Positions 21,859-29,540 of a DNA stretch of 48,553 nt are shown here, piece by piece. Every line of letters begins with the position of its first letter. Within the stretch, counting starts at the first letter, position 1. The DNA is from Clostridia bacterium (GTDB lineage: Bacteria; Bacillota; Clostridia; Christensenellales; Aristaeellaceae). Below the pieces are notes generated by a model that worked only from the letters and a program-made list of their open reading frames with translations, made no database searches and had not been told where the DNA came from. Both the position numbers and the translations under genes were made by a program. The stretch lies in NCBI GenBank assembly GCA_900769875.1, contig CAAGII010000038.1, positions 1 through 48,553 of the forward strand, in the 5' to 3' direction.

Positions 21859-24800
21859 TTACTTGTCCGACCACTTCATGATGGGCAAAGCGCCGTAGCC
21901 GTCGGGATAAACGTTCTCATCCACGAGGACAAAGCCGAGATCGGCTTCGCTGTTGACCCTCCCAGAGGTAACCTCGACAGGGACGCTTTCCCCGCTGGAG
22001 AGGAGCTTGCTGCCGACAAGCGGATACTGATCGTTGGGGATGGTGGGCTCAAGCGTATCGGGCAGCTCCACACGCAGCGTATACACGGCGGGATACAGGT
22101 CGGTGAAGCGGTAGAAGCCGTACTGGTCGGTGGTCGTTTCCGCGATTACGCGCTCGCCCTGCATCAGCCGCAGCCTGAGGCCAGGGATGCCGTATTCGCC
22201 GGTGTCCATCAGGCCGTTGCCGTTCAGATCCAGCCAGCAGAAGTCGCCCAGCTGACCGGGCACGACCGCGCCGATGTTCATGGTGGTCAGCGGCTGATCC
22301 ATGCGCAGCGCAAAGGGGCGCGTCTTGCCATAGCGCTGCACGCATACGTCCATCACGCTGGACTGTGCAGCGGAAAGCCGTTCATCGTCAGGCTCGATCA
22401 TGACCTGACCCTCGGGCAGCGTCACATCCAGCATATAGGTGCCGGGCAGCAGGCGATGGAAATGATACGCGCCGCTGCCATCGGAGGTCATTTCACTGAT
22501 GGCCCTGCCGTCCGTGTCCAGAAGGCGGATCACCGCACCGGGCAGCGCCTCCGCGCCGTTGCCCCGATCCACCCATACGCTGCCGCCCACGGAGGTGTAG
22601 CGCACAAGGCCGAGCATTGCGGTATTGATCACCTCGCCGGAAGAAACGGTGATACCGTTCATCACAAGCTTTCCATCCGCCATAGAGAAGGTGCTGTCGC
22701 CTTCGGCGGCGGGCTCGGTGTCCGCATCCGGGGTGTATGCCAGACCGTAGGTACCGGGCATCAGGCTGTCGCAGGAGAAGTAGCCGTTCGCATCAATCAC
22801 CAGCAGCTCCAGCGTGCGGCCGTCCTCATCCACAAGGGCGATGGTTTCGCCCACGGGAACGGATTCGCCCAGATCGTAGCGGCCGTTGCTGTTGTCATCC
22901 AGCCAGGCATGGCCTGCGATCGTGGCCGGGTGGAGCGCGGCGAGCACCTGCGCGTCGTAGTGGTCGTTGCAGGTGAGGGTCAGGGCAAATTCTTCCTCCG
23001 TATAGCCTGCGGTGAGCGGGAAGCTGCTCCATGCGGTGCCGGAGGTCATGTAGCCCTCCGGATACTCGATGGCAACCGTGTAGCTGCCGGGACGAAGCGC
23101 CTCCAGCTCATAGCAGCCATCGTCGCCCGTTACCGCATGCTGCGTACCGCCCGCGCCTTCCACAAGGATGGAAACGCCGCCGAGCGGACGCTCGCCCTCA
23201 TCGCGCACGCCGTTGCCGTTGCTGTCGTCAAACACCATGCCGGAGAAAGGAATCAGCGTCATCGCGCCGATATCATCCAGCTGATAGGTTTCGTTCACGC
23301 CCAGCTCAAACACGGCGGTGGTCGCAGTCAGTCCGTCCTCGCTCCATGTCAGCGCGTCGCCGTCTGCCATGGGCACGAACACGCCGTGCTCGGGGAGCTG
23401 ATAGGTCACAGAATAGGCGCCGGGCATCACCGCGTCAAAGGTGAAGGATGCATCCTCCTGCACGCGGGCACGGAGGACGGTTTCCGTCTCGGCGTTGGTG
23501 AGCAGCACCAGCACGGAGGTCAGGCCACCCTCATCCATGTCGATGACGCCGTTGTCGTTGTGATCCGCGTAGACGCAGCCCTTCACGCTGCTGGGAATGA
23601 CCAGTCCCGCGTTCATTTCACTCAGCGTCTCGCCGATGCCGAGGCTGAAGAAGCCGGTAGCGCCCTTGCTGTCGCCAAGGTTAATCATCACATTGCCTTC
23701 GCCAAGATGCGTGAAGGCATAGCCGCCTTTGGCAGTCATGGCCAACTGATATCTGCCGGGCGCGACCTCGTCGAAGGAATAGCTGCCGCGCGCGTTGGTC
23801 TTGGTGGTAGCCACCGTATTGCCCGCGGCGTCCAGCAGGGTCACGGCAAGGCTGGGTACGACGCGCTCGCCCTCGTCGCGGGTGCCGGAGTAGTCGTCGT
23901 CCACATACACGATGCCCGAAATCGAGCCTGTGCGGATGCCGCCGATCACCATTTCGCGGTGCTCACCGGCTTCTACGGCGATATTCTGCACAGTATTTTC
24001 ACGCTTGCCCTTGACGGCGGCGTGCTGATTGCCGCCCTCGACGGTGATGGTAAACACCGTTCCATCGTCCGGGAGGATGGCGCGCAGCTTGTACGAACCG
24101 GCGCGCAGGGCGGTGAAGGCCACGTCGCCATCGTCGCTGCTGGTCAGGGTCTGCACGGTTTTGCCGTTGGCCTGCTTGAGCAGCTCGCACTTCACGCCGG
24201 GCAGCGCGGGCTCACCTTCATCGTAGAGACCGTTGCCGTTGCTGTCCATGAAGCAGCGAACGCTGACAAAGGCGGCGGGAACGCAGCCGATGTTCTGCTC
24301 GGTAAAGGCGCGCGCGTTCTTGACGTCAAAGCGCTTTTCGTCCGAGGAGGTATTTTCGCCAGTCAGAATGGAGCGGTTGCTGCCGCCCTTGGTGACCGAT
24401 TTGGTGAACATCATGCCGTCGGGCAGCGTCACGCGCAGGGTATAGGTGGCGTTGGGCAGCTGACCAAACTCATAGTAGCCGTCCTCGCCGGTCAGCACGC
24501 TGAGGCTGATATCGTTCTTCGCGCCGATCGCCTCCACCAGCACACCGGCACAGCCCTGCTCACCGGCGTCCATCACGCCGCTGCTGTCCGCATCCAGCCA
24601 GACGCGGCCCGATATGCAGCCCGCAGGCACAAGGCCGACGCCAGCTTCAAAGGCCGCGCCTTCCTCCAGACGGATTGCGGCGGAGGTCTGCTCTGCGAAA
24701 AGCCCGGGCTGCATGATGCTGGAGGTCAGCTTCGTGTCCTTGCCCTTGGAGCCAAAGGCGTAGCTGCCGGGCAACGCGGCGCGGATGGCGTATTCGCCCG

Positions 24801-25989
24801 GAAGAAGCCCGTCAAAGGTCACAAGACCGTTTTTGTCGCTCGCTTTTTGATCCACCACTACCTCGTCGCCGTCCGTGACAGCGATGAGCGAGATGGACAC
24901 GCCCTCGACCAGCGGCTCCTTGTTGGAGCGCTCGCCGCTGTTGTTGGTATCCTTGAACACGCACACCTTCAGCGTGGAAGAGCCCCGCTGGAAGGCGGCG
25001 GCCTTCTCCGCTTCAGGATCAGGCGTGAGTGTGGGAGTGGGAGTGGGCGTGGGTGAAGGCTCGGCAGTCGGGGCCTCGGTCGGTTCGGGTGTAGGCTCGG
25101 CTGTCGGCGTGGGAGTCGCGGTGGGGGTCGGAGACGGGGTCGCGGTCGGAGTTGGGGTCAGAGTTGGGGTCGCAGTCGGCGTGGGCGTGGGAGTGGGTGT
25201 GGGGGTCGGGGTTGGAGTCGGGGTTGCGGTAGGTGTGGGAGTGGGTGTCGCGGTCGGAGTGGCAGTCGGAGCCGCAGTCGGCGTAGGCGTGGGCGTCGGA
25301 GCCGGCGTGGCCGTAGGGGTGGGGGTTGGCACAGCCGTCGGCTCCGGCGAGGGAGTGATCAGTGTGGATGCGCGCACATCAAGCAGCGGGATATCCGCAG
25401 GATTTCCCTTGTATACAGGGATGGTGACGATCGTGGACGCGATGGTCATCCAGCCGTTTGTAGGGGTCAGCTGGCGCAGTATGTACTGCCCGGAGGGAAT
25501 CGGATCGGCCAGCTGATAGTAGCCGTCCTCGCCGGTGGAGAAGGCATACATGAAATCACGCTGCGTAGCGGTCAGCGTATAGTCCGCCGCGCCGTCCGAC
25601 TGCAGGCTGAACCATCCGTGGTCGGCATAGGCGATGAGCATGGTGCTGTTCAGCTCGCCGGGCACGATGGATACGGTATACTGCTCGTCCAGCACATAGC
25701 CGCTGCTGAGCGTGTAGGGCACGGGCAGCAGCAGAACGCTGTCGCCGGAGCGAAGAGAGGTCACCTCGCTGCTCCACGCGGAGAGCGTACCGATGGTCTC
25801 GCCATTCTGAACCACATCAAAATCGCTTTGAATGATGGATGTCTGCTGCGAACCGTCCAGCGCGAGCGTCACGCCAAGGAGCGAGACCTTCAGCGTTGTC
25901 CATTCGGCACGGGCGGTCATTGGCGAGGAGGCCATCAGCATCACCATGGCCATGAGACAGGATACATATCTGAGCATGCGCTTCATCAT
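21859..25989 (-). CDS. Large secreted SdrD-B/Cna-B-repeat protein
   Basis: A 1376-residue exported protein. A signal peptide (MMKRMLRYVSCLMAMVMLMA ... TARA) precedes an N-terminal domain. A Pro-Thr linker of about 110 residues (209-320, PTPTPTATP type) leads into nine SdrD_B/Cna_B-like beta domains. Each starts with a pattern like GSISGIVYVDDDYSGTRDEG (calcium-loop-like DxDxxGxxDxGE) and ends with YxLxVxLP; the eighth is degenerate. The C-terminus (ENVYPDGYGALPIMKWSDK) has no LPxTG, charged tail or membrane helix, so it is either secreted free or held non-covalently. ATG 25989 has GGAGG 10 bases upstream. Confidence 0.9.
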   Translation of the reverse strand: MMKRMLRYVSCLMAMVMLMASSPMTARAEWTTLKVSLLGVTLALDGSQQTSIIQSDFDVVQNGETIGTLSAWSSEVTSLRSGDSVLLLPVPYTLSSGYVLDEQYTVSIVPGELNSTMLIAYADHGWFSLQSDGAADYTLTATQRDFMYAFSTGEDGYYQLADPIPSGQYILRQLTPTNGWMTIASTIVTIPVYKGNPADIPLLDVRASTLITPSPEPTAVPTPTPTATPAPTPTPTPTAAPTATPTATPTPTPTATPTPTPTPTPTPTPTPTATPTLTPTPTATPSPTPTATPTPTAEPTPEPTEAPTAEPSPTPTPTPTLTPDPEAEKAAAFQRGSSTLKVCVFKDTNNSGERSNKEPLVEGVSISLIAVTDGDEVVVDQKASDKNGLVTFDGLLPGEYAIRAALPGSYAFGSKGKDTKLTSSIMQPGLFAEQTSAAIRLEEGAAFEAGVGLVPAGCISGRVWLDADSSGVMDAGEQGCAGVLVEAIGAKNDISLSVLTGEDGYYEFGQLPNATYTLRVTLPDGMMFTKSVTKGGSNRSILTGENTSSDEKRFDVKNARAFTEQNIGCVPAAFVSVRCFMDSNGNGLYDEGEPALPGVKCELLKQANGKTVQTLTSSDDGDVAFTALRAGSYKLRAILPDDGTVFTITVEGGNQHAAVKGKRENTVQNIAVEAGEHREMVIGGIRTGSISGIVYVDDDYSGTRDEGERVVPSLAVTLLDAAGNTVATTKTNARGSYSFDEVAPGRYQLAMTAKGGYAFTHLGEGNVMINLGDSKGATGFFSLGIGETLSEMNAGLVIPSSVKGCVYADHNDNGVIDMDEGGLTSVLVLLTNAETETVLRARVQEDASFTFDAVMPGAYSVTYQLPEHGVFVPMADGDALTWSEDGLTATTAVFELGVNETYQLDDIGAMTLIPFSGMVFDDSNGNGVRDEGERPLGGVSILVEGAGGTQHAVTGDDGCYELEALRPGSYTVAIEYPEGYMTSGTAWSSFPLTAGYTEEEFALTLTCNDHYDAQVLAALHPATIAGHAWLDDNSNGRYDLGESVPVGETIALVDEDGRTLELLVIDANGYFSCDSLMPGTYGLAYTPDADTEPAAEGDSTFSMADGKLVMNGITVSSGEVINTAMLGLVRYTSVGGSVWVDRGNGAEALPGAVIRLLDTDGRAISEMTSDGSGAYHFHRLLPGTYMLDVTLPEGQVMIEPDDERLSAAQSSVMDVCVQRYGKTRPFALRMDQPLTTMNIGAVVPGQLGDFCWLDLNGNGLMDTGEYGIPGLRLRLMQGERVIAETTTDQYGFYRFTDLYPAVYTLRVELPDTLEPTIPNDQYPLVGSKLLSSGESVPVEVTSGRVNSEADLGFVLVDENVYPDGYGALPIMKWSDK
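25027..25350. repeat. Pro-Thr-coding low-complexity repeat
   Basis: Irregular 6-bp units (GTGGGN/GTCGGN on the plus strand) encode the PT-rich linker of the surface protein. Such tracts can change length by slippage in multiples of 6 bp without breaking the frame. Confidence 0.85.
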
Positions 25990-26051
25990 AAACCGGATTC
26001 CTCCGCAAACGGGCAAGCCCGCAGAATTCAGGCGATAAAACACCATCATTT

Positions 26052-26080
26052 ATGGTAATGCAAGCGGACAAGAATGTCAA
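26052..26080 (-). promoter_or_regulatory. Promoter of the surface protein gene
   Basis: Leftward TTGACA (26075-26080), 17 bases, TACCAT (26052-26057). Confidence 0.75.
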
Positions 26081-26124
26081 CCGGAAATGTGCCGGTCGGT
26101 GAAGATTTACACGCCGCAGCGGCA

Positions 26125-26153
26125 TTGACGTGCGCCGCGTCATGCTCTATAAT
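26125..26153 (+). promoter_or_regulatory. Promoter of the DUF3006-like gene
   Basis: TTGACG (26125-26130), 17 bases, TATAAT (26148-26153). Confidence 0.8.
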
Positions 26154-26186
26154 GAAGCAAAGCCAAAACGGATGGGAGGGAAAAGC

Positions 26187-26360
26187 ATGCTTTGGTACTG
26201 CAGGGTGAGGCGCCTTGACGGCGATTACGGCATTCTTGTCCGCACGGATGATCCGGCAGGGGAGGAATTCATGGTGGCGCGGGCGCTTCTCCCCGAGGAT
26301 ATCACGGAGGGATGCCTGCTCAAATGCGAAAACTTTGTGTATGAGCTGGAACGCGACTGA
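26187..26360 (+). CDS. DUF3006-like small protein, 57 aa
   Basis: Pattern (V)RRLDGDYGILVRTDD, then VARALLPEDITEGCLLKCEN, matches the small beta-barrel DUF3006 layout (DRxEGxxAVLE ... LPxxxxEGDVL). ATG 26187 (MLWYCRVRR) has GGAGG 7 bases upstream; the open frame to 26130 starts within the promoter -10 and is rejected. Function of the family is unknown. Confidence 0.7.
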   Translation: MLWYCRVRRLDGDYGILVRTDDPAGEEFMVARALLPEDITEGCLLKCENFVYELERD

Positions 26361-26525
26361 GCGCATGAAAAAACGGCAGCTGTCAGGGAGGGTGATGAAA
26401 AGGATGGAGTTATCCTCCTCTTTTCATCTTGCAAATAACGGAACCGCAGGCCTTGGCTGGCTTGCAGCTTTGTGCACTACTGTGATAGAATAAAAGCGAT
26501 AAACTTGAATTTGTAGGTGTGAATG

Positions 26526-27020
26526 ATGAAAACTTTATATATGATTGGTGGCACTATGGGAGTTGGAAAAACAACTGTGTGCCAACAGCTCAAACAGGAT
26601 TTACCGAATAGTGTATTTCTTGACGGAGATTGGTGCTGGGATGCAAGTCCGTTCCAAGTAACCGATGAAACAAAAGCAATGGTGACAAATAATATTTGTT
26701 ATGTACTCAATAATTTTCTGAAGTGTTCTGCATACGAGAATATCATTTTTTGTTGGGTGATGCACGAGCAGAGTATGATCAATTCCATACTTGAGAAATT
26801 GGATACACAGAACTGTGAGGTGAAATGCGTCTCGCTTGTAGCGGATGAAAAGACTCTGTGTGAAAGATTGGCAATGGATGTAGAAAGAGGTATCCGTTCT
26901 GAAGATATAATTGAGCGAAGCATAGCAAGAATACCGATGTATCAAGCACTCAATACCATTAAAATTGATACCAACGCCAAAAACGTGGCTATGATTGCCA
27001 ATGAGATAAAGCTGTTGTAA
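26526..27020 (+). CDS. P-loop nucleotide kinase-like protein (AAA_33-type), probably acquired
   Basis: A 164-residue P-loop NTPase with Walker A GGTMGVGKTT (residues 7-16), a DGDWCWD segment after strand 2 and a lid-like region (LCERLAMDVERGIRSEDIIER), as in small kinases and zeta-toxin-like or antibiotic-kinase relatives. ATG 26526 or 26523. Its codon use is clearly AT-rich compared with both neighbours, a sign of recent transfer. It has its own terminator. Substrate unknown. Confidence 0.75.
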   Translation: MKTLYMIGGTMGVGKTTVCQQLKQDLPNSVFLDGDWCWDASPFQVTDETKAMVTNNICYVLNNFLKCSAYENIIFCWVMHEQSMINSILEKLDTQNCEVKCVSLVADEKTLCERLAMDVERGIRSEDIIERSIARIPMYQALNTIKIDTNAKNVAMIANEIKLL

Positions 27021-27120
27021 TACCGTCAAATTCCAATTTGGCGAGCAGCCCAAAATCCACAGGAGGGCGCAATTATACGCACTGTGCCAGTGCATTGCGT
27101 TTGTGGGGGCACATACGCAA

Positions 27121-27162
27121 ATGAGCATCCGGGTTTTTCACCGGATGCTCATCTGCTTTTTC
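27121..27162 (+). terminator. Terminator after the P-loop kinase gene
   Basis: ATGAGCATCCGG and CCGGATGCTCAT (12-bp perfect arms, 8-base loop) followed by CTGCTTTTT. Confidence 0.8.
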
Positions 27163-27222
27163 GCTGCTGGATAAACTGCTCCTTAAGAATCCTCCCGCCA
27201 CACTGCCGCTTTTTTTGCCCTG

Positions 27223-29115
27223 CTATTCCATGGCGTATCGCGCGATGCGCATTTTTCTCACGCGCTTGTTTTCATACATGATGTGGTCTGCCTGACTCTG
27301 AAAATCCTCAATCGTGCAGCCCTCCATGGGAATGGTACAGTATACGCCGACGCTTGCCTGCACGCGGAAGACCCACGGATTCTCGTCGTTGATCCGGTCA
27401 AGGCTTTGCTGCAGGCGAACGCTGGCCTGATGCGCGGCCTCCATCCCCTGCACCACGCCAAAGGCAAGGAATTCATCGCCGCTGATATGCACGCACGTCA
27501 GCCCCATGTCCTCAAGCGCGCGAATGGCGTTGCCCATGCGCACAATGGCTTTGTCGCCCGCGAGGTGGCCGAAGCGGTCGTTGACCAGCTTCATGCCGTC
27601 CATATCGGCGCTGAGCATCATGAAATGCTGCTGCGTAGCGATGGCCTCCTGGAGTTTTCCGGGCGCCTCGCGCAGATAGCCGCGGCGGTTGAGCAGCCCC
27701 GTGAGCGAATCGCGCACGGAAAGCTCCTCCAGCGCGTTGGCGTAGGAGCGGACGCGCGACTGCATGCGCAGCCCCATCAGGCTGCTTGAGAGCGTGGTCA
27801 GTAGCGGATTGAGCGTCAGCGTGGAAGCAAATTCCACATCCAGCACCGCATAGCCGAACACCTTTTCCAGATAATACAGGGGAGAGAATACCAGCACGAC
27901 GGAGCTGCTTCTCTCCGCCTGCAGCATGGGCAGCAGGAGCTTTGTGTCAAACAGCTGCTGCGGAGCGGTGTTGCCATGGCTGTAGCTGGACAGGAGCAGC
28001 TGCTGATTGTCCGCATGGCTGCACTCCTCGGTGGGCGAGTGGAAGAAGCCGGGTTCCACGCAGATGTGGAACTCGTTCAGCCTCCATCTGCTGGCAAAGC
28101 TGTTCAGCACCTCGCCTGCCTCGGTTTTGCCCATGACGGCAGCCAGCGCGTTGGAGAAGCTGGAGGTCTGCTGCAGGCTTCGCTCCATGGTGGTGTGCTC
28201 CTCGCTGAGGGTGCGCACAAGCGAGCGGATGCGCGGCGCGACGGATGTATTGGGGCAGGCGCAGCTTTCGCCGCAAATGAGCTGCGTATCCAGCACGATG
28301 CTCTGCTTTTCGGGCATTACGCCGTCAATCCATTGAGACAGCACGCGCACGGCCAGCATGCCCGCGTCTCGCACGGGACGGCGGATGGTAGTCAGCCCGC
28401 GGCCGAGCGCCTCGCGCTTGGCGTCAAAGCCGGTGACGCACACATCCTCCGGCACATGGTAGCCCTGCTCCTCCAGCACATCGATGACGCCAAAGGCCAT
28501 GTCGTCGTTGCCGCACATGATCGCGTCGGGCAGGGGAGCGCCGTCTGCGAGAATCTCGCGCATGGCGGTCTGACCGCCCTCGCGCACCCACAGCCCGTCA
28601 TACACGTCGTTCTCACCGAGCGTGATGCCGTGCTGTGCCAGCGTGTCGGCGCAGGTGTACAGGCGCTTGTCGGCGATCGGGTTGTTTCTTGGACCGGTGA
28701 TGATCTTGAAGCGGCGGTAGCCATGATCCTCGACAAGGTGCCGCGTCAGCTCGCGGACGCTGATCTCGTCATCAAAGGTGATGCTGACGGCCTGAGGCGC
28801 TGTGCTGTCGATCATCACCTGCGGCTTGCTGGCCTGCGCAGCGAGCAGCTCCAGCAGATGGCTGTGGGTCGCCTGCGAGGTGACTGTCGCGCACAGCGCC
28901 GTGATTCCGTCAAAGTCGCTCAGATCTGGCAAATCAAAGATGCTTGCCTCGCACAGAACATCCCGGATCATGTTCGAGCCGGTCGCACCCTGACAGGCAA
29001 AAAGGCACAGGTCGATGTCCTGAGCCTTGGCTTCATCTGTCATGCCACAGATGAAATCCCGCTGATACTCGCGGTTGAGACCGGCGAGCAGGGTAGCAAT
29101 CCGCTTACGTCGCAT
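27223..29115 (-). CDS. Diguanylate cyclase with LacI-type sugar-binding sensor domain
   Basis: A 630-residue soluble protein. Residues 1 to about 275 form a periplasmic-binding-like domain of the LacI/GalR ligand-binding type (RIATLLAGLNREYQRDFICGM; DAIMCGNDDMAFGVIDVLEE; VCVTGFDAKREALGRGLTTIRRP), but without the LacI HTH. A GAF-like middle region follows, then a GGDEF domain with SGDEF at its active site (HISGDEFLAFG) after DSLTGLLNRRG. It should make c-di-GMP in response to a sugar-like ligand. Neither an EAL domain nor a membrane anchor is seen. ATG 29115 has GAGGTG 4 bases upstream. Confidence 0.9.
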   Translation of the reverse strand: MRRKRIATLLAGLNREYQRDFICGMTDEAKAQDIDLCLFACQGATGSNMIRDVLCEASIFDLPDLSDFDGITALCATVTSQATHSHLLELLAAQASKPQVMIDSTAPQAVSITFDDEISVRELTRHLVEDHGYRRFKIITGPRNNPIADKRLYTCADTLAQHGITLGENDVYDGLWVREGGQTAMREILADGAPLPDAIMCGNDDMAFGVIDVLEEQGYHVPEDVCVTGFDAKREALGRGLTTIRRPVRDAGMLAVRVLSQWIDGVMPEKQSIVLDTQLICGESCACPNTSVAPRIRSLVRTLSEEHTTMERSLQQTSSFSNALAAVMGKTEAGEVLNSFASRWRLNEFHICVEPGFFHSPTEECSHADNQQLLLSSYSHGNTAPQQLFDTKLLLPMLQAERSSSVVLVFSPLYYLEKVFGYAVLDVEFASTLTLNPLLTTLSSSLMGLRMQSRVRSYANALEELSVRDSLTGLLNRRGYLREAPGKLQEAIATQQHFMMLSADMDGMKLVNDRFGHLAGDKAIVRMGNAIRALEDMGLTCVHISGDEFLAFGVVQGMEAAHQASVRLQQSLDRINDENPWVFRVQASVGVYCTIPMEGCTIEDFQSQADHIMYENKRVRKMRIARYAME

Positions 29116-29160
29116 GGCACACCTCGGTATGGTTTCAATCGGAAAGATATTGGATGACAC

Positions 29161-29189
29161 ATTATATCATGAATCCATGCCTTTGACAA
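29161..29189 (-). promoter_or_regulatory. Promoter of the diguanylate cyclase gene
   Basis: Leftward TTGTCA (29184-29189), 17 bases, TATAAT (29161-29166). Confidence 0.8.
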
Positions 29190-29336
29190 TGACGAAATCG
29201 GACGAAATGGAAAGAATCCCACGGTATTTGGACAATTTCTCATCATCGGCCGGGCACTGAATGACCGGCTCGGACGTCCGCTTGGCGCGCAGGCGGCGAA
29301 AATTTCCATGAAGAGCGAAAAATCGCAGGAAGCATC

Positions 29337-29365
29337 TTGCCAAAATGTGAAATGTATCGTATAAT
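29337..29365 (+). promoter_or_regulatory. ppdK promoter
   Basis: TTGCCA (29337-29342), 17 bases, TATAAT (29360-29365); start site about 29372, giving a leader of about 170 bases. Confidence 0.8.
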
Positions 29366-29469
29366 TGCCGAGATAGGAATAGTCCGGTGCATTGCCGGCA
29401 TGCAAGCGCCATGCTTTACTGTACAAGGTAGCAATGGCTCGCGCTGCAACGTGCAGCTGCGCGGCATTG

Positions 29470-29498
29470 CGCATGTGCAAAACCGTTTTGCACATGCG
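29470..29498 (+). other. 29-bp palindrome in the ppdK leader
   Basis: Arms CGCATGTGCAAAAC (29470-29483) and GTTTTGCACATGCG (29485-29498) are perfect 14-bp complements about a single C. A smaller hairpin, GCTGCA-N3-TGCAGC, lies just upstream. With no T-run after it, this is either an RNA control structure or an operator. The rest of 29190-29336 shows nothing else. Confidence 0.75.
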
Positions 29499-29540
29499 AT
29501 ATTCCGAACCAACTGCATATCTGCAAGGAGGTAGATTCCA

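Noticed and set aside
21742..25056. 1104-codon rightward open frame opposite the surface protein gene
   Set aside because: Shadow of the SdrD-like repeats; it starts inside the acetyltransferase gene and has no ribosome binding site or recognisable domain.
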